A stretch of DNA of 64,000 nucleotides. Origin: Callorhinus ursinus (taxonomy: Eukaryota > Chordata > Mammalia > Carnivora > Otariidae). The notes below the pieces were generated by a model. It made no database searches. It saw nothing but the letters and a program-made list of their open reading frames with translations, and had not been told where the DNA came from. Shown here piece by piece: positions 42,253 to 53,950 of the stretch. Each line of letters opens with the position of its first letter. Within the stretch, counting starts at the first letter, position 1. The DNA lies in assembly GCF_003265705.1 (NCBI RefSeq), contig NW_020313230.1, positions 911,464 to 975,463 on the forward strand, written 5' to 3'. Position numbers and translations under genes: made by a program.

Positions 42253-42450
42253 TTTTTTTTAAAGAAGATTTTATTTACTTATTTGATGGAGAGATAGAGA
42301 GAACATATAGGTAGAGAGGCAGCAGAAGGAGAGGGAGAAGCAGGCTCTCCACTGAGCAGGGAGTCTGACCCGGGACTTGATCCCAGGAATATGGGATATG
42401 ACCCGAGCTGAAGGCTGTCACTTGACCGACTGAACCATCCAGGCTCCCCA
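42253..42450 (-). mobile_element. CAN-SINE
   Basis: Minus orientation, diverged head (GACTGAACCATCCAGGCTCC at 42429-42448). Short imperfect flanking repeat TTAGTAATG / TTAGTAGTG. Confidence 0.9.
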
Positions 42451-42589
42451 TTAGTAGTGTTTAATCATGTATTTTTCATGGCCACTATTAAATGCTTTCC
42501 TACTCTGTTGAAGTGAGCTTGTCTTTTTATTGTATTAATGTATTTTTATACATATATATGAATATAATTGCCTCATTACATTCCTGAAT

Positions 42590-43900
42590 TATGAAACTAA
42601 GAAAATCAAATGCTGAGAGTGGAAGCGTTTGGAAGCAATATGTCATATAAAGGATCTGGCTGTCTATGTGGATAAATCAGAAGAATTTAGAAATTATTCT
42701 AGTAGTAGCAGAATTTAGCAAGTTTCCTAGATTTTAGATCAAATGTAAGCCATCATATGTGTATACATAAGCAACAAAATCTGGGACACATGCCTAAAAA
42801 TATGGCAATGTTTACATACAACTGAATGTTTAAGTATTTAGGATTATCTAACAAAGAGTCAGAAAAATTATAAAAGTTTATTGAGATGTTAAAGACAAAT
42901 GAATGGAGAGATATCTAATGTTCATGGATATAAAGGCTTAATGTAATAAATGTACCTGTCTCTAAATCAATCTATAGGCCTAATGTGAATCTCGTCAAAA
43001 TATGACATAGCAATTACTTGAGTGGCATGGCAGACAGGAATGGGTCCCCAAAGTTGTCAACAACCTAACCCCCATGTCCTGTGAAAATATACTTCTCATG
43101 GTAAAGGGGACTTAGCAGGTGTGATTAAGCATTGAGATGGGGAGATTTTCCTGTATTATCCATATTGGCCCGGTGTGAAAACACAAGTGTCTTTATACAA
43201 GATATGGAGGAGGGTTCTTGTAAGAGAAGGCAGTGGGTAACCATGAAGTAGAGGTTGAGTGATGTGGTCATTGGCCAAGGCATCTGGCAGCCTCTGGAAG
43301 TTGTAAGCAGCAAGGAGTGGGTTATCTTCCAAAAAGAACCAGCCCTGCAAACACAATTGTTGATTGTAGCCCCATCAGACTCACTTCAGACCCCTGACCT
43401 CAGAACTGACAAAGAATAAATATGTGTTGTTTCAAGTGACACACACATATGCAAGTCTGGCATAGTTTTTAAATGTACACTAAAGACTGGTCTTGAAAGT
43501 TATAATTCATGTGGAAGGGTAAGATCCAATAAGAATAAGACATAAATTTTCCCTTCAAATACCAAATCTTATTATGATGCCATGGTAATTAAAACCCAGT
43601 GGTGCTGCTGCCGGCACAGGAGCTGGCTGGTATTGGACAACTGACGGTGGAATTGAGTGCAGGATTGGATCCTTCTGTGTGTGGAAGTTTGACACATAAC
43701 CGAGGTGGCATGGGAGGTCAATGGGAGAGGAGGAGGTGTTTGGTAAAATGTTCTTGGAAAAAGTAGCTACCACTTGGGGAAAGGAACTAAGAATACCACC
43801 TCACTCTATACAAAAATAAACAATAAAAACACTTCAAAACATTTAGTTTAATATATGGACAGATTTCCAATAATGGCAAATGGTGTAATAAGGGCCTTCC
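42590..43900 (+). mobile_element. L1 ORF2 segment split by an LTR
   Basis: A-rich L1-like sequence in plus orientation before 43024 (GAATGGAGAGATATCTAATG, TCATGGATATAAAGGCTTAA) and after 43440 (TATTATGATGCCATGGTAAT, ATATGGACAGATTTCCAATA). The two parts look collinear and are separated by an MLT1-type LTR. Placement is approximate. Confidence 0.6.
43025..43440 (+). mobile_element. MLT1-type LTR (ERVL-MaLR) inside L1
   Basis: ATGGCAGACAGGAATGGGTC, CAACCTAACCCCCATGTCCT, GGTGTGATTAAGCATTGAGA, then a CCAGCCCTGCAAACAC and AATAAATATGTGTTGTTTCA 3' part follow the MLT1 LTR layout. Only the LTR is present. Confidence 0.7.
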
Positions 43901-44349
43901 CATGAAGACAACACATAGACGTCATCCTCATAGAGGCAGAAAACATCTAAATCATGGTGATGAATCACCAGGCTCAGGGGAGCAAGGAGGTGGAGAGGTG
44001 AGTCAAGCAGTCAAAAGTGCTCCTGCTTTTTCAGAAAGAGCAGCTTTGTGGCTCTGTCACTTTTGGCAGTGTTTGGGGTTAGGGAAACAACAGTAGGAGG
44101 CCAGGGTTTGCCAAGGGTGTAGACCATGGTAAGCCACACCTGCCCTGGGCAGCAAAGATGGGATGTCTCCCAGGAGGGAGTGGGCAGTGAGCCAGCTCTC
44201 CCATGGACTGCAGCCCAGGCTTGAATCACATGGCGGCTTGGAAAATCTCAAACCCAAACTTGGTGTAAGGGAGCTCCAGATTGCTAGTGCACCCTGCCCC
44301 CAGAGAAGCAAGCAGAAATCCTCTTAGGATAACAGGCACATCACCCTGG
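43901..44349. other. Non-coding, no recognised feature
   Basis: GC content rises around 44060-44300. No exon or repeat was recognised. Confidence 0.4.
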
Positions 44350-46315
44350 ACCTGAGATTATTTCTGAAAACGACATTTAAGTATCATTTCAGCATACAAA
44401 CAAAGATGAACAGAAACATGAGATGATATGCCATGACTGAGAACCAGCAGAAAAACAGACCTGAAGAAACCCAGATACTTAAGTTATAAGCCAGAAACTG
44501 TAAAACAAGTGTGCTTACTATGTTCAAGGGGATAAAGCCAGGCCTGTAAACTTCTACAACAACTGAAAACTATAAATTTGACAGAGTAGGTTTGAAAAGG
44601 AACCAAATAGAACTTCCAGAAATGAAAACCACAAAAGTCAAGATTCAGAACTCATCAAATGGAATTAATAACAGCTTAGACCCAGGTGAAGAGACCACCT
44701 GGACCAGAATGCAAGTCGGAAGAAACCACCCAGAATGGGAAGGGAAAAGGGAAATTCAGAAAAGAAGCATGAATGTATTTCAGTGCTATTGGTGTGTATA
44801 TTTTTTAAGGAAAAAGTGCGATTTTGTTTTGATTTTGGTTCAAATAAAATAAGAAGAAACTCTGATTCTGGCTAAGATGGAGTAACCGGGACAGACTTAC
44901 CTTCCATCTGAAACCACCAAGAACTACAAAAAGAATGAATATAGGAAACTGGTTTTCAGGACCTGGATATCAGGCAGTGCATGATTGTAATCCCCGAGAC
45001 ACGGGAAATAACTGGAAGAGCCCCAGGATTGTCTCAGCTTCCAGGCCACTGCACAGGAAGAAGTTCTCCTGGAAGAGGCCTGGAAAAGAACCTGCCTGAG
45101 TCACAGCACACCATGGTGGCCCAAAGTCTCCACACAGAGAACCAGGGGCATGAGAGCTACACAGAGGTGAACTGTGGGGGATTGAAGAGGAACACCTGTG
45201 GGTCAGCTGAGAACTGATCAGCACAAATTCGTATGCAAAAACTGCCTGAGGCCTGCTAAAGAATCTCCCAGAAGAAGGAGAGGGAACAGTACCCAGTGCT
45301 CAAACAGGGCTGGGAATAATGGTCCCATCAGCCAGCCACAAAGAGCTCATAATTCACAAAGCACAGGATAGAATGCTCCTTGAGTTGTCACGGCAGAAGT
45401 GTGGAGTAGTGAGCCCCAGACTGAGCTCCACACAGACCCACCTAACAATCCCAAAAGCAAGACCTGAAAGACCTGTCTATATTCAAGTAACTTCAATACA
45501 TCCCAGATCAGAGCTGAGAAAGATTTGTAGGAATACAAAAATATCCTGCACCAACAAGGTAAAACTCACAGTATCTGGCATCCACTCAAAGAACACTGTG
45601 CAGGCAAAGAAGTGAGAAAACACAACTCACAATGAGGAGAATTTAAAAAAAAATCAAAGCAGAAACTAACAATTGTTGGTGCAGATGTGGAGAAATTGGA
45701 ACCCTCATGCGCTGTCAGTGGGAATATAAAATGGTGCAGCCACTATGGAAAAATAGTACAGCCATTCTCAAAAAATTATACCTAGAATCACCACATGACC
45801 CATCAATTCCACTGCTGGGTACATACGCCAAAGAACTGAAAGCAGGATATCGAAGAGATATTTGTACACCCATAATCATAGCAGCATTATTCACAGTAGT
45901 TAAAATATGGAAGCCACTCATGTGTCCATCAGTGGATGAATGGACTACCAAAACATGGTCTATACATAGAATGAAATGTTACTCTGCCTTAAAAAGGAAG
46001 GAACTTCTGACACATAGTACAACCTAGATGAACCCTGAGGACATTGTGTTATGTGAAATAAGCAGTCACAAAATGACAAATACAGTAGGATTCCACTTAC
46101 ATGAGGACCTAGAGTAGTCAAATAGACACAGAAATCACAGTGGTGGCGGCCAGGGGCTGGGGAGGTATTATTTAATGGGTATAAAGTTTAAGTTTTGCAA
46201 GATGGCTGCACAATAATGAGAATGTAATTAATGCCACTGAACTGTACAGTTTAAAATGGTTAGGATGGTAAACTTTATATTATGTGTATTTTACCACAAC
46301 AAAATAATTAGGGAT
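44350..46315 (+). mobile_element. Old L1-derived block, plus orientation
   Basis: 5'-type L1 sequence (44350-45640) followed by an L1 3' end: ORF2 C-terminal motifs PSVDEWTTKTWS and CYSALKRKE are encoded near 45920-46010, and the 3' UTR runs to TTTTACCACAACAAAATAAT near 46290. Probably two or more fragments in one orientation. No intact frame. Confidence 0.75.
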
Positions 46316-47248
46316 ACCACAGGAAGTCTGTCCTCAGACCCATAATTGTAGCACACAGTGAGCACAGCCAGACAAACAAAGCCTCACACTAAAGGCCCTT
46401 TACCCACATATCATGTCAACTTTGACAATAGTTACAAGGCACACTGAAGGACCAAACACAGTTCGAGGAGACAGAGCAGCACCAGAACCAGACCTGGAGG
46501 TGGAAAATGTGTTGGAATTACCAGACTAGGAATGTAAACTATGACTCATACACTAAGGGCTCTGATGGATAAAGCAGACAGCATCAGAAACAGATGGGTA
46601 GTGTGAGCAGAGCGATGGAAGTGCTAAGGAGGGGGGTTAAAAGGAAATGTTAGAAATCAAAATTCTGTCACAAAAATGAGGACTGCCTTTGCTGGGCTCA
46701 TCAGTAGACTGGACACAGCCAAGGGGACAGTCACAGATGCTGAAGATGTGTCCAAAACAACAGGCAAAGAGAAAAAAATGAAAAAGAACAGAAGGCCCCC
46801 AAACCACGGGACAATCACAAGAGATGTGACATACACATAATGGGAATATCAGGAGGAAAGGAAAGAAAGAAAGGAGCAGAAAAAATATTTGAAGCCATAA
46901 TGACTGAGAATTTCCCAAAACTAATGATAGACACCAAACCACAGATCCAGGAACCTCATAGAACATCAAATAGGACGAATGAAAAAATATACACCTAGAC
47001 ATATCATATTCATTGCAGCAGAAAATTAAAAACAGAGGAAATCTTGGAAGACATCAGAGGGAAAATTCTTGCTGGTAGAGGAGCAATGTCAAGAACTACA
47101 TCCAACTTTTCATCAGAAACTATGCATGGAAGAAGAGACTGCAGTGGGACATTTAGGATGTGGAGAAAGGAAAATCCCCACTGACTTAGAACACTGTATT
47201 TAGTGCAATTATCCTTCAAAAGTGAAATGGAAGTAAAGATTTCCTCAG

Positions 47249-47385
47249 GGGCACCTGGCGGGCTTGGTCGGTGGAGTATGCGACTCTTGATCTTGGAGTC
47301 ATGAGGTCAAGCCCCACACAGGGTGTAGAGATTACTTCAACAACAACAACAACAACAACAACAAACCTAAAATCTTGAAAAAAAG
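47249..47385 (+). mobile_element. Short CAN-SINE subfamily with (AAC)n tail and target-site duplication
   Basis: Head GGGCACCTGGCGGGCTTGGT, diverged B box, then (CAA)n. Flanks AAGTAAAGATTTCCTCAG (47231-47248) and AAGTAAAGACTATCTCAG (47386-47403). Confidence 0.9.
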
Positions 47386-47769
47386 AAGTAAAGACTATCT
47401 CAGGCAAAAACAACTGAGGCATTTCATCACCACAGATATTTCAAACAGCATTCATAAGTCAACAATGGCAGTCAGAAGGCAGCAAATAACATTCAAAGTG
47501 CTGGTGAGGCGAAAAAAAAAAAAACTATCAACCAAGATTTTTATATCCAGCAAAACTATCTTAAAAAAAATTGAAGGCATAATAAAAACATTCCCAGATA
47601 AACAAGAGCTGAGAGAATTTGGTGCTAGCAGGCTTGCTTCACGAGATTCATTAAGGAAAATTCTTTGTGTTGAAAGCATGTGACAACAGATGGCAATTAG
47701 GGTGCACATGAAGAAATGAAACCCTCTGCGATAGGTACTTATATAGCTCATCCTAGGATACCACATAAT

Positions 47770-47970
47770 GGGTGGTGCAGTGAGTTAAGTGTCAGTTAAG
47801 AGTCTGATTCTTGGTTTCAGCTCAGGTCATGATCTCAGGGTTGTGAGATCAAGCCCTGTGTCAGGCTCTGTACTCAGCACAGAGTCTGCATGAGATTCTC
47901 TCTCCCTCTTCCTCTGTCCCTCCTGCTAGCTCTCTCTCTCAAATAAATAAATCCCTGGGGGGGAAAAGAG
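47770..47970 (+). mobile_element. Diverged CAN-SINE
   Basis: GGTGGTGCAGTGAGTTAAGT head, CAGCTCAGGTCATGATCTCA B-box region, CT-rich middle and AAATAAATAAAT tail. ACCACATAATG flanks it on both sides (about 47760 and 47971). Confidence 0.88.
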
Positions 47971-48811
47971 ACCACATAATGCATATATCTTCTCTTACGA
48001 CCCCTTTAACTTGTTTAAAAAGCAGTTGCATAAGGCAATACATACATACTTGTATTTGGGGTCAGTAACCGAGCATGTAATATTTCTGATGCTAACAGCA
48101 CAGAGGACGTGGGTGGGTAAGGAAATCACACAGGAAGATGTGCACAAACCACCACAGTGATGTGACTGAGTACTATTGTACAATGTAAAGGGGAGAGTGC
48201 TTATAAAACAGCAGCATGGAGGGGAATTCCCAAAATCATCACACCCTGGGGATTTTTTGTTCAATAGATCTTCCCTCTGGTTATGTTTCCTTTTTCATTT
48301 TCTCTGTGAGAGCAAGAAACCCAGCTTCCCTGTGAAACAAGTTTTGCTAAGCCTCCCACTGCACAGCGAGGAGCCTCCTTTCCCCAGTTCCCAACAGCAC
48401 CCTCATCTGTAACACCCCCAGCATCCACATTCCCCACTGCATTCCCATCAACCCAATCTAGGCTTTTCCTATCACATCCCCAGAGTCCTTCTAGCCACCA
48501 CTCTCTGCCTGATTCCAAAGCCACCATGCACTTAGATATGTTAAGGCAACAGCTCACACTTGGTACTAAAATCCTTATTCATTTCCTATTGGTGCATAAC
48601 AAATGATCACAAACCTATCAGCTTGCATAAAAACAGGTGTTTATCATCTCACGCTTCTGTAGGTCAGAAGTCTAGAATGGTGTGGCTGGATTCTCTGCTC
48701 AGGGCATCACAAGAGCTTCAAAACAAAAGATATCATTAGAGGCAAAAAATGACATTTGAAAAATATAAAGGGGTCAATTCATCATGAATTGTGTCATGTA
48801 TCATGAAGATG

Positions 48812-48889
48812 CAATAATTATAAATATGTAAACATTTAACAACAGAGTCCCAATAATTATAAATATATAAACATCTAACAACATTCATG
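48812..48889. repeat. 39-bp tandem duplication inside L1 sequence
   Basis: CAATAATTATAAATATGTAA at 48812 recurs as CAATAATTATAAATATATAA at 48851. Confidence 0.85.
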
Positions 48890-49502
48890 CTGCAAGAACT
48901 GACACAAGTGAAGGGAGACATAGATAAACAATAACAAGCTGGATACTTGAACAGCCCACGTTCAATAGTAGATAAAATGACTAAGCCGAAGATCAGCCAT
49001 GATGAACAAGTGGGGAACAATATCGTAAGCCAACCAGACCTGACAGGTCCAACAACGGCAGAATACATGTCTTCTCCAGAACTCATGGAATATCCTCCAG
49101 AACAGACCATATGCTAGGTCAAAAAATAAACCTTGATGAATTTAAAGGACTGAAATCATACATTATTATGTCCTCTAGCCAAAATGAGATGAAACCTGAA
49201 ATGAATAATAGAATAAAATCTGGGAAATTTGCAAATATGAGATTAAACAACACACTTCTCAGTAACCAGTGGGTCAAAGAAAATATCACAAGATAACTTA
49301 GAAAATACTTTGAGATAAAATGAAAGCCCAACATCACAGTGTGTCAAAGCATAAGAGATGTAGCTCAAACAGCTCTTGTAAGTAAAGTTTTAAATGCCCA
49401 CATGAAAAACAAGAGAATTCTCAAACCAATGCCTAACCTTCCACCTTAAGTAAGAGGAACCAGCAGAAACAAAACCCATGGCAAACAAAAGTAAGGGGAT
49501 AA

Positions 49503-49681
49503 TAGGGCACCTGGGTGGCTCAGTTGGTTAAGCGACTGCCCTCGGCTCAGGTCACGATCCTGGAGTCCCGGGATCGAGTCCCACATCGGGCTCCCTGCTT
49601 GGCGGGGAGTCTGCTTCTCCCTCTGACCCTCCCCCCATCTCGTGCTCTCTCTCTCTCTCAAATAAATAAAATCTTTAAAAA
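49503..49681 (+). mobile_element. CAN-SINE, well preserved, with target-site duplication
   Basis: Head AGGGCACCTGGGTGGCTCAG, full CT-rich region and AAATAAATAAAATC tail. AAAGTAAGGGGATAA and AAAGTAAGGGGAAAA flank it. Confidence 0.95.
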
Positions 49682-51396
49682 AAAAAGTAAGGGGAAAATA
49701 AAGATGAGAGTGAATCAATTAAATACAAAATAAAATAGAGAAAAATCAACAAAACCGAAGTTCTTTGACAAGATAACAAAACTGACAAACCTTTAGCTAA
49801 ACTGACAATGGAAAAAAAAAAAGGAAGACTCACATAACAAAATCAGTAATAGTTTACAAAAAAAGGTTTGTGAGGGAATACTATTGACAACTGCTTGCCA
49901 ACTAATGAGAAAATGAGATGAAATGGACAGAGCCCTAGAAAGGGGTGAACTATCTAAACTGACCCCAGTAGAAATAGAATGTCTGAATAGACCTATTACA
50001 AGAGATTGAATTAGTAATTTTAAGATGTTTCAGAAAGAAAAACCTAAGACCAGATGCTTTTGGGGGTAAATTCTACCAAACATTTAAAGAAGTAATACTC
50101 ATTCACAGACTCTTCCAAAGATAGAAAATAAGGGAGTGTTTTCAATTCATTCCTTAAGGCTAGTATTTCCCAGACCAGACAAAGACCACAGAACAGAGAC
50201 CTACAGACCACTATCACTTATGATATAGAAACAAAAGTCCTCAATAAGCTACTATCCAACTGAATCCAGCAACAGAATAAAAGCATTACACACAACGAAC
50301 AAGTGGTATTTGTGCTAAGAATGAAAGGTTGGGTTAAGATGCAAACTTCAATGTAATAAACTATATTAAATAGACTAAGGACAAATCCACATGATCATCT
50401 CAATAGGTGCAGAAAAAGCATCTGGAAAAATCAACACCCTTTTACAATAAAATACTCAACAGACTAAGAATGGGAGGGACTCCCTTGACCTGATAAAGAA
50501 GATCTACAAAAACCCCACAGCTAACGTCGTAATTACTGGTGAAAGACTGTGCTTTTTCTGTAAGATGAGGAACAAGACCAAGATGTCTGACCTCACCAAT
50601 TCTACTCCACTCAACATTGTGCTGGAGCCTCCAGCCAGAGAAATTAGATGAGAAAAGAAATAAAAGACATCCAGATTGGAAAGTAAGAAATCAGATTATC
50701 TCTACCTGCAGATGACATGACCTTGTGTATAGAAAACCCTCAGGAATTGCACTAAAAATGGTTAGAATTTGTAATAATTGCAGGATACAACATCGATATG
50801 TAGAAATTAATAAATTTCTGTATACTAGCAATGAACAGTTTGAAATGAAATTAATAAAAATATTCCATTTACAATAATACCAAAAAGAATAAGATATTTA
50901 GGAATAAATTAAACAGAAGATGTGGAAGCTTTGTGCACTGAAAACTACAAAGCACTGTGGAAAGAATGAAAGAGGTTCAGTGTGCATAGATCAGAGGCTT
51001 AGTATTGTCAAGATGGCAAGTTGATTTACAGAATCAGTGAAATCCCTATAAAAATGCCAGCTGCCCCCCTTTGCAGAAATAAACAAACTGATCCTAAAAT
51101 TCATATGGAAATTCAAGGAGTCCAGAGCTGCCAAACCAATCTTGAGAAAGAACAAGGAAGACTTGTATTCCTGATTTCAAAGGTACTATGTTACACCATG
51201 ACAGTGTGGTGTTGGCATAAGGATATACATAGAGATCAATGGAAAACAAACCCAATAATCTGTGGTCAAGACAGTTTAATGGGAACAGAGTAATCTTTTC
51301 AATAAATGGTGCTGGGACACTGAATATCCACCAGCAAAAGATGAATTGGACCCCTACCTCACACCATGCTTAAAAATTTTAAATCACGGATCATAG

Positions 51397-51500
51397 GGGT
51401 GCCTGGCTGGTTCAGTTGGTAGGGCAAGCAACTCTTGATCTCGGGGTCATGAGTTTGAGCCCCATATTGGGATTAATTAAATAAATGAACTTTAAAAAAT
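51397..51500 (+). mobile_element. Short CAN-SINE subfamily copy
   Basis: Head GGGGTGCCTGGCTGGTTCAG, CTCTTGATCTCGGGGTCATG, ending in TTAATTAAATAAATG. GGATCATA flanks both sides. Confidence 0.9.
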
Positions 51501-52325
51501 GGATCATAAACCTAAATGTAAGAGCTAAAACTATAAAACTTTTAGAAGAAAACATAAGGATAAATCTTTATGATTTGAGATTAGGCAATGTTTTCTTAGA
51601 TATGATATAAATCCCACTTCATCATGGTATATAATCCTTTTCATGGTTCTCTTTATTAAATGCTTCTTGGATGCAAACTCGTGCAGCCACTGTGGAAAAC
51701 AGTGTGGAGGTTCCTCAAAAAGTTAAAAATAGAACTACCCTACAATCCAGCAATTGCACTACTAGGTATTATCCAAAGAATACAAAAATACTAAATCAAA
51801 GGGATACAGACACCCCGATGCTTATAGCAGCAATGTCCACATTAGCCAAAATATGGAAAGAGCCTAGATGTCCCTCGATAAATGAATGGATAAAGATTTT
51901 GTGGCATATACATATAATGGAATATTACTTGGTGATCAAAAAAATGAAATCTTGCCATTTGCAAGAACATGGATGGAACTAGAGGCGCTTATGCTAAGCA
52001 AAGTAATTCAGAGAAAGACGAATACCATATTATTTCACTCATTATGTGGAATTTAAGAAACAAAACAGGTGAACATACAGGAGGGGGAAAAAAGAGAAGA
52101 GGGAAGCAAACCATAGACACTCTTAACTATTGAGAACAGACTAAGGGTTGCTGGAGGGAGGTGGGTGAGGGATGGAGTAGATGGGTGATGGGTATTACGG
52201 AGGGCAATTGTTATAATGAGCATTGGGTGTTGTGTGGAAGTGATGAATCACTAGATTCTACTCCTGAAACTAATACTACACTGTATGTTAACTAACTAGA
52301 ATTTAAATAAAATTTTGAAAAAGAA

Positions 52326-52640
52326 GAAAAATGCTCCTTGTGTCAAAATTTTGATTAATTTCCAAAGTTCTGAGAAAGTTGGTTTTGACAATTTTCGAAG
52401 TTGTTTAATGGAAAAGTGGATTTTCGGGGATGCGTGATTCTAAAGGGGTGGTGTGTGGTGATGGGTAATGGAGAAATTCCACACTGTTCATGGGATCTAG
52501 CTGCACAGAGCTGCACATACGTAGGTTTTTAAAGGTAAAAACTTAGTAAGGACCAAGGTGCATGGGACTCTCTGTAGTTTGCAGTTTGCTGCTTCTTGCA
52601 AGTTTATAATCATTTCAAAGTAAAAACTTTTTTAAAACCC
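52326..52640 (+). mobile_element. Older L1 3'-end relic
   Basis: CTGTAGTTTGCAGTTTGCTG then TTGCAAGTTTATAATCATTT and AAAGTAAAAACTTTTT match the typical end of an L1 3' UTR. It lies just beyond the younger L1 end. Confidence 0.6.
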
Positions 52641-53179
52641 CCAAATTTCTTTTTAAAAATGCCTGTGTTAGAAAACAAAGTAAAAAAGTGAACAGAGGGA
52701 ATATTTTTAAATTTGCAACATATTTAAAGTTCATAAAGTGGCATCAGCTTAAGCTCATACTATTTGTGAGAATAAAAGAGAATTTGGTTAAATTCAGAGC
52801 AAAAAACCATGATCTCTCATGTTACCAACATGTGTGTGTAAAATACATAAAATAAGCAGTTTTTAATCTGATTTGGGGTTTTTTCCGTGTGGATCATAAG
52901 TATATAGGCTAATTGCTAAGGCGGGGAGGTTAACCTGAATTATATAAAAACTTGTGCTTAATTTCAAGAACTTAAAGTAATCCCATAAAATTAGAAAACC
53001 CTTCCTATTAAAAACGAGGTACGAGTAATAGGAGAAATCATGAAATCTGTATAAAGAATGTGGAAGCATAAATACCATCAGAAATGGCAGATGATGCTTT
53101 TACCGCTCCTCCCTGCTCTGTAATAGTCAGTATGTCTTTGTGTGTTTTCCCGCTGTTCAGTGCTTGATCGGTCCAGATG
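52641..53179. other. AT-rich non-coding interval
   Basis: No gene or confidently assigned repeat. Confidence 0.4.
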
Positions 53180-53950
53180 TTTTAATGCTGCAGGTCCCGT
53201 GCTAGTGAAGGGTGGTGCCTTGTGGTGAAGCATACACAACAGGCCATGTGTCATCTTAGCCGCACGTAGGTGCAGCGCATCGAAGCCCTGTACCACCATC
53301 ACCACCGCCCGTGTGCAGCCCCGCCTCATCGCCCCCCAGAGAAGCTGTGTGCCCACGGACTGGCACCCGCTGCCCTCCGCAGCCCCCAGCAACCTCTTTC
53401 CTGCTCCGCATTGAGGCATCAGGCTCTCCTCCAAACGCCATGGGCGTGGGCTGATACAGCGCTTGTCCTTCTGCGTCCCGCTTATTTCCCGGAGCGTCGT
53501 GTTTCCAAGCGCGGGCTCTCCCTCCTTCAGGGCTGGACCGCGCTGTCCTGTGTGTATGTGCCACACTGCGCCCGTTCCCCGGAGTGCGTCCAAGCCTCAG
53601 CCGTGCCATAAACGAGTGTACGAACACCGGTTTGTTTGCCTGTTTCAGGCGTTCTGGGCACACTCCAGAAGCAGACGCGCTGGCCACACCGTAACTCTAG
53701 GCTCGATGTTTTGGGGACCCACCGGAACGTTTTCACAGCAACGGCCAGCAGTGCACTGGGCACCAGTTGCCCCGAATCCTTGCCAACACTTGTCGGTTTC
53801 TGGTTTTTCATAAAAGCCATCCACTGGGTGTGAGCTGCCTCTCATTCTGGTTCTGCCCGTTTCCCGGGCGATCGGCGATGGAGAGCGTCTCTCCGTGTGC
53901 GTACTGGCCACCTGTGAGTCTTCTTTGGAGAAAGGTCTGTCCAGGAGAGG
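53180..53950 (-). mobile_element. CpG-rich, diverged L1 3' relic
   Basis: The order CTTATTTCCCGGAGCGTCGT, CAGCAACGGCCAGCAGTGCA, TTGCCAACACTTGTCGGTTT, AGCCATCCACTGGGTGTGAG and CTTCTTTGGAGAAAGGTCTG follows the complement of an L1 3' end and ORF2 terminus, but with many A/T positions replaced by G/C. The left boundary is uncertain. Confidence 0.6.

Larger units (their letters stand above)
46316..52325 (+). mobile_element. Long, degenerate L1 LINE (about 6 kb with nested SINEs)
   Basis: L1 5'/ORF1-like sequence at 46316-47700, ORF2 sequence from about 49000 (ACAGACCATATGCTAGGTCA at 49102) through 51370, and a carnivoran-type 3' UTR (ACTAAGGGTTGCTGGAGGGA at 52140) with end at about 52325. ORF2 C-terminal motifs (RCPSINEWIK, MEYYLVIKK) occur near 51860-51950. 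Frames are broken throughout. Four SINEs are nested at 47249, 47770, 49503 and 51397. It could be a composite of more than one L1. Confidence 0.8.
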
